From Paracoccaceae bacterium (GTDB lineage: Bacteria > Pseudomonadota > Alphaproteobacteria > Rhodobacterales > Rhodobacteraceae): a stretch of DNA of 64,000 nt. Position numbers and translations under genes: made by a program. The stretch is from positions 489,643 to 553,642 of the forward strand of contig QWDA01000002.1 of NCBI GenBank assembly GCA_003605175.1, written 5' to 3'. Positions 36,801-46,096 of the stretch are shown here, piece after piece. Each line of letters starts with the position of its first letter. Position 1 is the first letter of the stretch. The notes under the pieces are model-generated. The model was not told the DNA's origin. It worked only from the letters and a program-made list of their open reading frames with translations, and searched no databases.

Positions 36801-37742
36801 TACCGGTTCGACACGGCCGGAAATCTCGTGCGTCGGAGGAAACCATCCGGGGAGGCCGTTTTCGAATGGGACGCGATGAACCGGCTGGTTTCGGCGGTCA
36901 ACGAAAACGGTGATACAGTGGAGTTCGGATACGATGCTCTCTCGCGTCGTATGACCAAGACAGTAAAGAATGAAAAGAGAACCTTCTATTGGGAACTCGA
37001 CGCGTCAATTGGAGACTGCGATCAAACGAACGCGCGCGCAATTCTCAATCGCCCCTTCACGTTTATCCCGCTGGCGCAAGCAGGCGACGAAACCAGTTTC
37101 CTGGATGTGGACGCAATCGGATTGGTTCTTGGTGCGTTTTCTCTTGATGGTGCCGATTGCACCAATTGGGATACCGATCATTTTGGCATACCCGATGGGC
37201 AGACTTCCTTTGCCTATCAAGGGCAAACGCGTGATGTGGAAATTGGCCTTCACTACAACCGGTTCCGTTACTTCGCACCCGAACTTCAGCAGTTTGTCAG
37301 CAAGGACCCGCTGGGGCTGAGTTGCGGTCCGAATCTGTACATGTACGCACCGAACCCGTGGTCCTGGATCGATCCTCTCGGTCTGGCGTGCACATTCAAC
37401 CAATGGATCAACCGTGCAGGGCAGGATCTGGATGTTTTCGTTTACGTCGGTAGAAACAATGCGAACCAGATAGTTTACGTGGGGATTACCAACGACTTGG
37501 GACGCCGGGCATTGCAGCACGCCGATCGCGACTTCTACATGCAGGCCATTGGTCCAGCGATGCCGAGGCAGACAGCCCGCGCGGTCGAACAGGCACTGAT
37601 CGAAAAGTTCGGCATGGCGTCGCGCGGCACCGGTGTCTTGCAAAACCTGCGTAACGAAGTATCACCCAACAGGGCTATCCACAGCGATGTCGTGGCGCAC
37701 GGAAACGACTGGTTGGCCAATAACGCGATTATGCCCTGGTAG
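33804..37742 (+). CDS. PAAR-RHS type VI effector with C-terminal GIY-YIG nuclease toxin
   Basis: A 1312-residue polymorphic toxin. Residues about 18-150 form a PAAR-like tip (AHIPIGGVFVPPLPGNECEN, FMGSATVSLDGD). A DUF6531 region follows near 215 (SVTGELVVDQLDFELPG), then many YD/RHS repeats up to the core-closing motif around RYFAPELQQFVSKDPLGL and WIDPLGLA. The toxin tip starts near residue 1196. It has a GIY-YIG signature: VFVYVGRNNANQIVYVGITNDLGRRALQH plus the conserved Glu in ARAVEQALIEKFG, so it likely cleaves DNA or RNA. From about position 36530 on, third positions become richer in A and T, as expected when toxin ends are exchanged. Confidence 0.9.
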   Translation: MSLAATHFDPVVGVDIHMIQPPGPVPPVPMIHPFVGIVFDPTDYLPLIGSTVKVNGIHRAIAGTAGKAVPAHIPIGGVFVPPLPGNECENFMGSATVSLDGDAAAYMGLPCLSCQSVGMPPPPRMRSSKIRSLLAPTSVVLPISKGAPVMIGGPPTISLMNIAMSLGMAGLGRALKRLGGTRAVRGAMDAFRDARRAVFRNLDPGFLKCTILRAEPVDSVTGELVVDQLDFELPGRIPLQWARSYRSGRTRAGHCGLGWETPADARLELQPDGSVLFHDGAGVATWFERLPRDGPVSAPTNGALLSRVEGHLALKRKGGLTYYFPVRASRRVSHEIEVSSLTDAHGNSWSFTRDERGLAWIVENTGRRIRVESRDGRLRRLVLEPPDGAPEIPLIEYGYDGNGALVSVKDALGHPYRFVYRDGVMVRHTDRNGLSFHYEYDRFAPDGRVLHTWGDGGLYDYRFDYDPEARWTEVTDSLGHKSTVEYDERFQITKEIDPTGGTTNFVYDEAGRTVEVVDPAGRATLYDYDPDGNLATLTRPDGALLTTEYDGDGRPVLQMDANGHAWRLAWDAAGALKSRVSPRGGTWRYAHDPAGDLVLIADPNGGETRLAHDRLGQIKRIEDPVGNVQSFEFDALGKISLHRDGAGFETRYEHDLKGRLLSVRSPSGATTLYAYDPNDNIVSVTDANGHETRFVYFGLGEVAERHQPDGTVVSYEYDTEERLITVINEAGERYRLIRDELGRVTKEIDYWGNPKQYKYDRAGNVVATKDALDRIVWFEHDDLGRLVKRRFQDGSEETFAYDANGNLTEAINDTIDVTRAYDEDGNLVRETQGDFALDHSYDLLGNRTRRLSSLGHAVDYAYDKAGHAREIRLGGEVLARMNYDKRGLVTHEELGPNLQRGYEYSPDGMIARHHILKAGTPLVERFYTRDQIGNVLKRETQRGSERNSVQYAYDPMQRIVASRDSEGTSETYAYTPNGDLLRRDDQSGDPRRCNYNGISYRFDTAGNLVRRRKPSGEAVFEWDAMNRLVSAVNENGDTVEFGYDALSRRMTKTVKNEKRTFYWELDASIGDCDQTNARAILNRPFTFIPLAQAGDETSFLDVDAIGLVLGAFSLDGADCTNWDTDHFGIPDGQTSFAYQGQTRDVEIGLHYNRFRYFAPELQQFVSKDPLGLSCGPNLYMYAPNPWSWIDPLGLACTFNQWINRAGQDLDVFVYVGRNNANQIVYVGITNDLGRRALQHADRDFYMQAIGPAMPRQTARAVEQALIEKFGMASRGTGVLQNLRNEVSPNRAIHSDVVAHGNDWLANNAIMPW

Positions 37743-38213
37743 ATGAACATGACCTTCAAGAAGCAAGAAATGTCCCGAGCGCGACCGAAGCGCGGAGACC
37801 TTTTCTATGCCGAACTTTCGGATGGCAGGATCATCGTTGGGCTGGTTGTGGAGAACGAAGCGAAAGTTCCGTTGATTCCCGCAAAACTCAATCTTGTCTA
37901 TTTTGCCGCGAAAGTGTACGACGACCTTGCCCGGTTCGAAGAGCGGGATTTTGCGCAGCTTCTGATAGAACCGGTAATAACGAACAATCAATTGTGGCTG
38001 AAGGGATTTGTTACGACCTTTGCCAAAGGCTTTCCTGTCGACAAGTTCAAGCGGGCCCGGCATGCATTTACGTTTCCCAACGGGCACTTCGATGAATTTG
38101 CGGCTCCGGTCGGCAAGTGCGACGTTTCATTCCAGGGAGGCGTGGCGAGTCCCGTGCTGATCGAAAGGCGGGTGACCGAGGCGATCTCGAGCCTTAATTC
38201 AACTTCACCATAG
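37743..38213 (+). CDS. Imm26-like immunity protein
   Basis: A 156-residue cytoplasmic protein directly after the rhs stop (no gap). The N-terminal block KRGDLFYAELSDGRIIVGLVV matches the Imm26 pattern, in which a small beta barrel begins with KxGDxFxIxLxDG. The body is moderately AT-rich like the toxin tip, unlike the flanking genes. It should neutralise the adjacent nuclease. Three possible ATGs lie at 37743, 37749 and 37770, none with a clear ribosome binding site; the first is given. The 3' end overlaps vgrG by 20 bp convergently. Confidence 0.8.
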   Translation: MNMTFKKQEMSRARPKRGDLFYAELSDGRIIVGLVVENEAKVPLIPAKLNLVYFAAKVYDDLARFEERDFAQLLIEPVITNNQLWLKGFVTTFAKGFPVDKFKRARHAFTFPNGHFDEFAAPVGKCDVSFQGGVASPVLIERRVTEAISSLNSTSP

Positions 38214-40188
38214 GCCCCGCCACCGTCACCCCGCTCGCGTCGAGCTTGATCGAACTCGGCCCCGAGACCAGTTCGATCGAGGTTGCGCCGGTGATCTTCA
38301 CCGTGGTCCCGGTCACCTCGATCTCCGCCTCGCCGATCATCGTCTTCGACTTCCCCGTCACCGTTGTTGTGGTCGAGACCACCTCGGCCTCGTTGTCGGC
38401 ATTGATCGAGGCCTTGGGCGTCGTGACCTCGTAGCTTTCCGAGGCCTTCACCGTGCGCTTGCCGGTCACGTCGAGCCCGTCGCCGCCGCCCTCGATCGTC
38501 TCGGTCCGGCCCGCGGCGATCTTCACGGTGCTCTTGCCCGCCTTCACGGTGAAGCTGTGGTTGCCCGCATCCACTTCCTCGGTCAGGTCCTGCTTCACCT
38601 TCTGCACCATGCTGCCTGGCGCGCCCTTCTCGAAGCCCACCGAGATGTTGGCGTCGTTCTTCACGGTCAGCGCGTAATCCCGCTCGGCGGTGACGTTCAG
38701 CGCCTCGCGGTCCTTGCCGTCCTCCATCTGGATCTCGTTGGCGCCGCGCCCGCCGGGCGAGGAGTTCGACTTCAGCCCCGAGAGCGTCGCCCCGCCCGGA
38801 AGCGGATAGGGCGGCTGATTGCGCTCGTTGAACAGCATCCCCGTGACGATCGGCCGGTCCGGGTCGCCCTCCTCGAACTGCACCACCACCTCCTGGCCGA
38901 TCCGGGGCACCGCGACCGAGCCCCAGCCCTGCCCGGCCCAGGGCGTCGAAACCCGGATCCAGCAGGAGGAATTCTCGTCGTGCTGGCCGCGCCGGTCCCA
39001 GTGGAACTGGAGCTTCACCCGTCCGTAGCGGTCGGTATAGATCTCCTCGCCGGCGGGCCCCGTGACCACCGCGGTCTGGATCCCGGAGATGCGCGACCGG
39101 GGCGTCGCCATCAGCGGCCGGAAAGGCACCTCGCGACGCGGGATCGCGGTCAGGCTGCAGCGATAGGGCCCCTCCTCGGCGCCGGCCGCGAGCGGCGCCT
39201 TCTCGCCCACGATGTGATGGGTGAGCCCGGTGATGAAATACTCCCGGTTCAGCACCGGATCGGGATGCTGGGTCAGCTCGAAGGTATGGGCGAGGCGCAG
39301 CTCGTCCACATTGGTCCGGCCGGTGCAGACATCCTCCCCGGCCGAGCGGGCATCGGCGCGGGTCCGGGTCAGCCGCTCGCCGTCCTCGACCTCGCGATAG
39401 CCGCCCGGATAGCGGAACTCCTCCGCCGCGTCCTCGCCATGCACCGCCGGCACCGCGCGCTCGGTGAAGAGGTTCGCGCCGACCTTGGTGAAATCGTAAT
39501 CTGTCTGCGCGATCCGGCGGGCCACGAACTCCCGGCGCGGGCCGAAGCCCAGCATCCGCGGCATGTCGCCGAGATCGCCCTCGCGCGAATCGTCGAACAC
39601 GATCTCGCCTGCCTCGGGCACCACCGGCGCCCGGCTCTCCCCGTCCCAGACGAGGAGCGTCTCCTCGGCCTCCTCCTGGCGGAACAGGAAAAACAGCCCG
39701 TGCTCCTCGAAGAGCCGCGAGAGGTAGGCGAGCGCACTCTCCCGGTACTGCACGGTGAATCCGAGCGCCGGGCAGCTCGTGCTCAGCTCGTCCTTCAGCC
39801 CGCCGCCGCAGATCTCACCCGCCAGGGTCTTGGCTATTTCTATGCAGCTCAGTTCCTGAAAGATCCGGCAATCGCTGGCCTCGCCGAGGAGCCATTGCCG
39901 CGGCCTGAGCACGAGCGAGAACAGCGTCCCGCCATCCTCCGGCACCCGCCGCTCCGCCGCCACGCAGGTGCCGTGGAACCAGCGCCGGCCGCTCCGCGTG
40001 GGCATGTCGATCAGAAAGCGCTTGCCGACGAAGAACTCCTCCGAGGGTGCCGTCTCGACCAGCACATCGGCGCGAATCGTGTAGAGCTCCATCAGCGCTT
40101 CCCGGATCTCCGCCCGGATCAGCGTCAGGTCCAGATCGCTGTCGGGGCAGGAAATCTGCGCTCCGCGCGCGGCGAAAATGCCATCCAT
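38194..40188 (-). CDS. vgrG: VgrG spike protein (TssI)
   Basis: A 664-residue type VI spike protein. The gp27-like N-terminal part runs to about 370 ([32 protein letters not shown]). The gp5-like OB region contains the VgrG signature [25 protein letters not shown]. The C-terminal beta-helix (about 470-664) carries the repeated Val/Thr-rich pattern ending [30 protein letters not shown] lies upstream of the ATG. It delivers effectors such as the convergent PAAR-RHS protein. No other T6SS gene is visible within the window. Confidence 0.95.
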   Translation of the reverse strand: MDGIFAARGAQISCPDSDLDLTLIRAEIREALMELYTIRADVLVETAPSEEFFVGKRFLIDMPTRSGRRWFHGTCVAAERRVPEDGGTLFSLVLRPRQWLLGEASDCRIFQELSCIEIAKTLAGEICGGGLKDELSTSCPALGFTVQYRESALAYLSRLFEEHGLFFLFRQEEAEETLLVWDGESRAPVVPEAGEIVFDDSREGDLGDMPRMLGFGPRREFVARRIAQTDYDFTKVGANLFTERAVPAVHGEDAAEEFRYPGGYREVEDGERLTRTRADARSAGEDVCTGRTNVDELRLAHTFELTQHPDPVLNREYFITGLTHHIVGEKAPLAAGAEEGPYRCSLTAIPRREVPFRPLMATPRSRISGIQTAVVTGPAGEEIYTDRYGRVKLQFHWDRRGQHDENSSCWIRVSTPWAGQGWGSVAVPRIGQEVVVQFEEGDPDRPIVTGMLFNERNQPPYPLPGGATLSGLKSNSSPGGRGANEIQMEDGKDREALNVTAERDYALTVKNDANISVGFEKGAPGSMVQKVKQDLTEEVDAGNHSFTVKAGKSTVKIAAGRTETIEGGGDGLDVTGKRTVKASESYEVTTPKASINADNEAEVVSTTTTVTGKSKTMIGEAEIEVTGTTVKITGATSIELVSGPSSIKLDASGVTVAGPMVKLN

Positions 40189-40340
40189 CGGCCATCCCCA
40201 AAATCGTTAGGTTGCAAATCGGTCGTCGAAAATCGTCCGGCCCATGGCCGCCCGTCATTCTACCATGGCTTTCTCTCGCGTTCTTCACAACTTCTCGCCC
40301 GGGCTTAACAATCCCCGCCGGGAGCACTAGAACACCGCTC

Positions 40341-41702
40341 GTGACGGGCGAGCTTCATATCGTCGGCGGCGGCATGGCCGGATCCGAGGCAGCCTGGCAG
40401 GCGGCCCGGGCGGGCCTGCGCGTGGTGATCCACGAGATGCGGCCCCATGTCGGCACCTTCGCGCACAGGACCGGCAACCTCGCCGAAATGGTCTGCTCGA
40501 ACTCGTTCCGCTCCGACGATGACGAGCAGAACGCGGTGGGCCTCCTCCATTGGGAGATGCGCGCGGCGGGCGGACTCGTCATGGCGATGGCCGACCGGCA
40601 CAAGCTGCCTGCGGGCGGCGCGCTGGCCGTGGATCGCGATCCCTTCTCCGAAGCGGTGACCGAGGCGCTCCGCAGCCACCCCAATGTCCGCGTCAGCCAC
40701 GAGGAGGTCACCGACCTCCCCAGCGAGGGAAACTGGATCTTCGCCACCGGCCCGCTCACCTCGCCCGCGCTGGCCGAGGCGATCAGCGCCGCCACCGGCA
40801 CCGGCCAGCTCGCCTTCTTCGACGCCATCGCCCCCATCGTCTATGCCGAGACGGTCGACATGGGCATCGCCTGGCGCCAGTCGCGCTACGACAAGGGCGA
40901 AACCCAGGAAGAACGCACCGCCTATCTCAACTGCCCGATGGACAAGGGCCAGTACGAGGCCTTCATCGACGCGCTTCTCGCCGCCGACAAGACCGAGTTC
41001 CACGAGGGCGAGACCGCCACTTATTTCGACGGCTGCCTGCCGATCGAGGTGATGGCCGAACGCGGGCGCGAGACCCTGCGCTTCGGCCCGATGAAGCCCA
41101 TCGGCCTCACCAACCCGCATGCACCGGGCCAGAAACCCTATGCCGTCGTCCAGCTCCGCCGCGACAACAAGCTCGGCACGCTTTACAACATCGTCGGCTT
41201 CCAGACCAAGATGAAGTACGGCGCGCAAACCGAAGTATTCCGAATGATTCCGGGCCTCCAGGATGCCTCCTTCGCGCGGCTCGGCGGCATCCACCGCAAC
41301 ACCTTCCTGCACTCGCCCGTGCTGCTGGACGCCGAAATGCGGCTGAAGGCCCGTCCCAATATCCGCTTCGCCGGACAGATCACCGGAGTCGAGGGCTATG
41401 TGGAATCCGCCGCCATGGGCCTCCTCGCCGGCCGCCTCGCCGCGGCCGAACTCACCGGCGCCGTGCTGCCCCCGGTGCCCGACACCACAGCCACCGGCGC
41501 GCTCGTCACCCACATCACGGGCGGCGCCGAGGCGAAGACCTTCCAGCCGATGAACGTCAATTTCGGCCTGTTCCCGCCCGTCGACGCCAAGGGCGGCCGC
41601 CGTGGCCGCAAGGACCGCTACAAGGCCTATACCGACCGCGCGAAAGCCGACTGGCAGGGCTGGCTCGCCGTGGCCCCCGCAGCCGCCGAAGCCCCCGCCT
41701 GA
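40341..41702 (+). CDS. trmFO: methylenetetrahydrofolate-tRNA (uracil-54-C5-)-methyltransferase
   Basis: A 453-residue FAD/folate enzyme that methylates U54 of tRNA to ribothymidine. It begins [16 protein letters not shown], a Rossmann FAD site. The catalytic cysteine context CSNSFRSD lies near residue 52, and a second conserved cysteine is in YLNCPMDKG. The C-terminus has [13 protein letters not shown] and the terminal [12 protein letters not shown] typical of TrmFO. GTG serves as start; an upstream open frame lacks homology. The gene is divergent from vgrG across about 150 bp. Confidence 0.95.
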   Translation: MTGELHIVGGGMAGSEAAWQAARAGLRVVIHEMRPHVGTFAHRTGNLAEMVCSNSFRSDDDEQNAVGLLHWEMRAAGGLVMAMADRHKLPAGGALAVDRDPFSEAVTEALRSHPNVRVSHEEVTDLPSEGNWIFATGPLTSPALAEAISAATGTGQLAFFDAIAPIVYAETVDMGIAWRQSRYDKGETQEERTAYLNCPMDKGQYEAFIDALLAADKTEFHEGETATYFDGCLPIEVMAERGRETLRFGPMKPIGLTNPHAPGQKPYAVVQLRRDNKLGTLYNIVGFQTKMKYGAQTEVFRMIPGLQDASFARLGGIHRNTFLHSPVLLDAEMRLKARPNIRFAGQITGVEGYVESAAMGLLAGRLAAAELTGAVLPPVPDTTATGALVTHITGGAEAKTFQPMNVNFGLFPPVDAKGGRRGRKDRYKAYTDRAKADWQGWLAVAPAAAEAPA

Positions 41703-41722
41703 AACCCCGGCACGCCGCGTGC

Positions 41723-41741
41723 CCCGGGCTTGACCCGGGGC
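41723..41741. repeat. CCCCGGG hairpin (alpha-proteobacterial repeat type)
   Basis: CCCCGGG (41723-41729), CTTGA loop, CCCGGGG (41735-41741). A near-perfect palindrome of this kind is common between genes of alphaproteobacteria. It sits between trmFO and gluQ and may act as a weak terminator. Confidence 0.5.
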
Positions 41742-41787
41742 CTCCCGGCCGGCTTCTCTTGGCTTCCCGGAACCCGCTCGAGATACT

Positions 41788-42621
41788 GTGAGAACCCGCT
41801 TCGCCCCCTCGCCCACCGGCCCGCTGCATCTCGGCCATGCCTATTCGGCGATCCTCGCGCACGACATGGCGCGCGCGGCCGGGGGAACGTTCCTGCTCCG
41901 CATGGAGGATACCGACCTCGAGCGCAGCAAGCCCGAATGGGATGCCCTGATCCAGGACGACCTTGCCTGGCTCGGCCTCTCCTGGGACGGGGCCGTCCAC
42001 CGCCAGTCCGACCACATCCCGTCCTATAACGCCCGGCTCGACACACTCGCCGGGCTCGGCCTGCTCTACCCCTGTTCCTGCAGCCGTGGCGATATCCGCG
42101 CGGCCCTCTCCGCCCCGCAGGAAGGCGCCGCCCACAATGTCTATCCAGGCACCTGCCGATCCCGCCCAATGGCCAGCCGCCAGCCCGGCGACGCGCTCCG
42201 GCTCGATCTCGAAAAGGCGCTCGCCGCCCTCGCGGGCCATGACCTGGGCTTCACCGAGACCGGCCCGGCCCATGCCGGCCGGCACCGGGTCGATCCGGAC
42301 GAGGCCCGAGCTTCGATCGGCGATATCGTCTTGGGCCGAAAGGGCGAGAACATCGTCGCCTATTTCCTGGCCTCCGCCTTCGACGATGCCGACCAGCGGA
42401 TCAGCCATGTCATCCGGGGCGAGGACCTCTTCGAATTCGCGCCGATCCAGGTGATCCTCCAGCATCTTCTCGACCTGCCGACGCCCACCTACCACCACCA
42501 CCGCCTGATCCGCGACGAGACCGGCAAGCGCCTCGCCAAGCGCGACGATGCTCGCGCGATCCGCACCTATCGGGAAGACGGCGCAAGCCCGGCCGATATC
42601 CGCCGCCTCGTCGGGCTCTGA
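41788..42621 (+). CDS. gluQ: glutamyl-Q tRNA(Asp) synthetase
   Basis: A 277-residue GluRS-like enzyme that glutamylates the queuosine of tRNA-Asp. It is a catalytic domain without the anticodon-binding part, as expected for this length. The HIGH motif is PLHLGHA (residues 12-18) and the KMSKS equivalent is GKRLAKRDD (near residue 248). The zinc-type cysteines YPCSCSRGDIRA and YPGTCRSRP lie in the middle. GTG is used as start and the gene follows trmFO by 85 bp. Confidence 0.93.
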   Translation: MRTRFAPSPTGPLHLGHAYSAILAHDMARAAGGTFLLRMEDTDLERSKPEWDALIQDDLAWLGLSWDGAVHRQSDHIPSYNARLDTLAGLGLLYPCSCSRGDIRAALSAPQEGAAHNVYPGTCRSRPMASRQPGDALRLDLEKALAALAGHDLGFTETGPAHAGRHRVDPDEARASIGDIVLGRKGENIVAYFLASAFDDADQRISHVIRGEDLFEFAPIQVILQHLLDLPTPTYHHHRLIRDETGKRLAKRDDARAIRTYREDGASPADIRRLVGL

Positions 42622-42809
42622 AATCGCCTCTTGCGCGGACCAATTCGCGGGCGGGAGATGCCTGCCCTTTCCCGAAACCCATGAGGATTTCCCGCGCTCG
42701 ACCGCAAAAGCGAGAGATACACCCGCGGCGCGAATCCCCTTGCCGAGATCGCCGCCATTGCGATGCAGTCCGGCGTCCGGACCGCCCGGAACCGGACGGC
42801 CCCGAGACC

Positions 42810-44150
42810 TCACACGCCCGTGTAGATCTCCGCGATCCGCGCCACGGCGGCCTCGGGCGACATTTCCTCGCTCTCTCCACTCTTCCGCGAGGTGAGCTCC
42901 ACGACACCTTTCTCCAGCCCGCGCGGCCCCACGGTGATCCGCCAGGGCAGCCCGATCAGGTCCATCGTCGCGAATTTCGCGCCCGCGCGCTCCTCGCGGT
43001 CGTCGTAGAGCGGCTCCAGCCCCTGCGCCCTCAGCGCCTTGTAGAGCCCCTCGCAGGCCGCGTCCGCCGCGCCGTCGCCCTGGCGCAGGTTGACGATCCC
43101 GCAATGGAACGGCGTCACCCCCTCGGGCCAGACGATGCCCTTGTCGTCATGCGACGCCTCGATGATCGCGCCCACCAGACGCGACACGCCGATCCCGTGC
43201 GAGCCCATGTGAACCGGCACCCGGTTGCCCTGCCCGTCATCGACCATGGCGCCCATCGGCTCGGAATATTTGGTGCCGAAATAGAAGATCTGCCCGACCT
43301 CGATCCCGCGCGCCTCGCGGCGCCGCGCCTCGGGCACGCGTTCGTGGAACACCGCCTCGTCATGGGTGTCGTCCGTGCGCGCATAGCGCGAGGTGAACTC
43401 CTCGAGCACCGCCTGGCACTGCGCCACATCGTCGTAGTCGATCTCGCGGTCGCCGAAGGTCAGGTCGGTCACCTCGCTGTCGTAGAACACGCCCGACTCG
43501 CCGGTCGACGCGAGCACCAGGAACTCATGCGTGTCGTCGCCGCCAATCGGCCCGGATTCGGCCCGCATCGGGATCGCCTGCAGCCCCATCCGCTCGTAGG
43601 TGCGCAGGTAGCTCACCAGATGCCGGTTGTAGGCATGGAGCGCCGCCTCCTTCGAGACGTCGAAATTGTAGCCGTCCTTCATCAGGAACTCGCGCCCGCG
43701 CATGACACCGAAACGCGGCCGGATCTCGTCGCGGAACTTCCACTGGATGTGGTAGAGCGTCAGCGGCAGGTCCTTGTAGCTGGTGACGTGGCTCCGGAAG
43801 ATGTCGGTGATCAGCTCCTCGTTGGTCGGCCCGTAGAGCATGTCGCGGTTGTTCCGGTCGGTGATCCGCAGCATCTCCTCGCCATAGGCGTCGTAGCGCC
43901 CGCTCTCCCGCCAGAGATCGGCCGATTGCAGGGTTGGCATCAGGAGCGGGATATGCCCGGCGCGCGCCTGCTCCTCATGGACGATCCGCTCGATGTTCCG
44001 GAGCACCCTGTAGCCCAGCGGCAGCCAGGAATAGATCCCCGCCGAAGCCTGCCGGATCATTCCCGCCCGGAGCATCAGCCGGTGCGAGACGATCTGCGCC
44101 TCGGCGGGCGTTTCCTTCAGGACGGGCAGGAAATAACGGGAAAGGCGCAT
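42810..44150 (-). CDS. proS: prolyl-tRNA synthetase (short alphaproteobacterial form)
   Basis: A 446-residue class II synthetase. Motif 1 is near [19 protein letters not shown], motif 2 near [31 protein letters not shown] and motif 3 [16 protein letters not shown]. The anticodon-binding domain ends the protein. It lacks the large editing insertion of the E. coli type, which explains its short length and matches the alphaproteobacterial class. It is convergent with gluQ and separated by about 190 bp. Confidence 0.96.
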   Translation of the reverse strand: MRLSRYFLPVLKETPAEAQIVSHRLMLRAGMIRQASAGIYSWLPLGYRVLRNIERIVHEEQARAGHIPLLMPTLQSADLWRESGRYDAYGEEMLRITDRNNRDMLYGPTNEELITDIFRSHVTSYKDLPLTLYHIQWKFRDEIRPRFGVMRGREFLMKDGYNFDVSKEAALHAYNRHLVSYLRTYERMGLQAIPMRAESGPIGGDDTHEFLVLASTGESGVFYDSEVTDLTFGDREIDYDDVAQCQAVLEEFTSRYARTDDTHDEAVFHERVPEARRREARGIEVGQIFYFGTKYSEPMGAMVDDGQGNRVPVHMGSHGIGVSRLVGAIIEASHDDKGIVWPEGVTPFHCGIVNLRQGDGAADAACEGLYKALRAQGLEPLYDDREERAGAKFATMDLIGLPWRITVGPRGLEKGVVELTSRKSGESEEMSPEAAVARIAEIYTGV

Positions 44151-44269
44151 CTTGTCTCTCTTTCGGTCCGGTCACGCTCCGCAACCGCTTATGCGATCGG
44201 CCGGAAGCCGGCAAGCGGCCGCGCCCGGGTGAATTTCGGCCCGGTGCAATGCGCTTGTCGCGGGCGCGG

Positions 44270-45574
44270 CTAGTTGATCATCGTATCCGGCAGGTAGAGC
44301 GCGATCTGCGGGAAGGCGACGAGGATCGCCAGCGTCAGGAGCATCATCAGCCAGAACAGGATCACCCCGGAGAAGATCTGGCCGAGCGAGACATTGGGCG
44401 CCACCGACTTCACGATGAAGACGTTGAGTCCAACGGGCGGTGAGATCAGCCCCATCTCCAGCGCCAGCACGCATAGAACACCGAACCAGATCGGGTCGAT
44501 GCCGAGATCGATCACGATCGGGAAGAAGATCGGCAGCGTGAGCACCAGCATCGCGAATCCCTCGAGGAAACAGCCGAGGACGAGATACACCGCGAGGATC
44601 AGCACCAGAACGCCGGTCGCCGAGAGGCCCAGCCCCTCGATCAGTTCGCCCACCGCCGAGGGGATGTGGCTGAGCGCGAGGAACGGGTTGATCAGGTGCG
44701 CCGCGATCAGGATCAGCATCACCGTGGCGGTGGTCACGACGCTGTCCTTCGCGGCCTCCCAGAGCTGGACGAGGCCGAGCCGCCGCGTGACGAAGCCGAT
44801 GAGCGTGACCGCGCCGGCCCCCACCGCCGCGGCCTCGACCGGCGAGAACAGCCCGCCATAGATACCGCCGATGGTCAGCAGGATGACGCCGGCGATGGGC
44901 CCGGCCCCGGACACGGCACGAAGTTTCTCGGCCATCGAGGTCGAGGGGCCGGCGGGGCCGAACTCCGGGCGGAGATAGCAGAGCAGCGTCACCGCGAGGA
45001 CGAAGAGCGCCAGCAGCAGGAGCCCCGGCAGGACACCCGCGAGAAACAGCCGGCCGATGGATTGCTCGGTGAGGATCGCGTAGATCACGAAGCCGGTGGA
45101 GGGCGGGATCAGGATGCCGAGGGTACCGCCCGCGGCGACCACACCGGTGGAAAGCCGCGGGTCGTAGTTGTAGCGGTCCATCTCCTTCAGCGCGACCTTG
45201 CCCATGGTCAGCGCCGAGGCGACCGACGAGCCCGACAGCGCCGCGAAACCGCCGCAGCCGATCACCGTGGCCGAGGCGAGCCCGCCCTTGATCGGGCCGA
45301 CCACCGCGTAGGCCGCGTCGTAGAGCTGACGGCTCATGCCGGTGACCGAGGCGACGTTGCCCATCAGGATGAAGAGCGGCACCACGACCAGCTCGGGCGA
45401 GGAGCCGAGGGTGAAGGCCTCGGAGGCGAGGAGGCTGGTCGCGGCGTTGAGGCCGTTCAGGAACCAGATCCCGAGGAAGCCGATGAGGAACATCGCGAAG
45501 GCCACGGGCACGCGGAGCCCGAGCAGCACGAAGAGTGCGATGATGCCGGTCAGGCCGGCGGCGGAGGCGCTCAT
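44270..45574 (-). CDS. dctM: TRAP transporter large permease subunit (DctM), second system
   Basis: A 434-residue DctM-family permease with about twelve helices. The signature IGCGGFAALSGSSVASALTMGK and the paired segment GGTLGILIPPSTGFVIYAIL are clear. A second gate-like helix is MGLISPPVGLNVFIVK. The start ATG overlaps the dctQ stop by 4 bp. It belongs to the operon with dctP at 46097, but is distinct in sequence from the dctM at 9296. The ligand may be the methoxylated compound handled by the O-demethylase upstream. Confidence 0.92.
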   Translation of the reverse strand: MSASAAGLTGIIALFVLLGLRVPVAFAMFLIGFLGIWFLNGLNAATSLLASEAFTLGSSPELVVVPLFILMGNVASVTGMSRQLYDAAYAVVGPIKGGLASATVIGCGGFAALSGSSVASALTMGKVALKEMDRYNYDPRLSTGVVAAGGTLGILIPPSTGFVIYAILTEQSIGRLFLAGVLPGLLLLALFVLAVTLLCYLRPEFGPAGPSTSMAEKLRAVSGAGPIAGVILLTIGGIYGGLFSPVEAAAVGAGAVTLIGFVTRRLGLVQLWEAAKDSVVTTATVMLILIAAHLINPFLALSHIPSAVGELIEGLGLSATGVLVLILAVYLVLGCFLEGFAMLVLTLPIFFPIVIDLGIDPIWFGVLCVLALEMGLISPPVGLNVFIVKSVAPNVSLGQIFSGVILFWLMMLLTLAILVAFPQIALYLPDTMIN

Positions 45575-46089
45575 TCCGGGCGCCCCCCGCCTGCGGTGCG
45601 GATGTCGCGGCCGGTGAGGAGCAGTTCGGCCGCGCGGAGCGCCATGCCGAGCGCGGTCAGAACCGCGAAGACGCAGAGCGTCCAGCGGAACCAATCGATC
45701 GGGATGCCGAGGAGGTTGGTCCTGGAGCTGATCCCGAAGTGCAGGTTCAGGAGCGCCACATCGGCAATCGCCTTCGCGAGCACCGCGAAGACCACCGCAC
45801 CGAGGAGCGCTGAGAGAATGTCGATCAACCGGTTCAGCGCGCTCGGGTAGTAGCGTTCGAACAGGTCGACAGCGATGTGCCCGCCCTTGCGGTCGCAAAG
45901 CGCCATGGCGCCGAAGACCAGGATCACCATCGACATGGTCACGAGGTCCTGCGAACCGTAGAGCGGATGGCCGAAGGCGCGGCCGACCACGTCGAAGAGG
46001 ATCACGCCGACCTCGAACAGAAGGCCGAGCGCTCCGATGCTGGCGGACAGGCCGATCAGCCTGTCCGTGAGAGTGCGGAGGGTTTCCAC
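45571..46089 (-). CDS. dctQ: TRAP transporter small subunit (DctQ), second system
   Basis: A 172-residue membrane protein with four helices. It begins with GTG (VETLRTLTDRLIGLSASIG) and has the segment FGAMALCDRKGGHIAVDLFERYY, which is the DctQ middle region with its conserved aromatic and basic residues. It is positioned between dctP and dctM. GTG was chosen as start because upstream codons overlap the dctP coding region, and the result fits the usual DctQ length. Confidence 0.88.
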   Translation of the reverse strand: METLRTLTDRLIGLSASIGALGLLFEVGVILFDVVGRAFGHPLYGSQDLVTMSMVILVFGAMALCDRKGGHIAVDLFERYYPSALNRLIDILSALLGAVVFAVLAKAIADVALLNLHFGISSRTNLLGIPIDWFRWTLCVFAVLTALGMALRAAELLLTGRDIRTAGGGRPE

Positions 46090-46096
46090 GCCCCGG

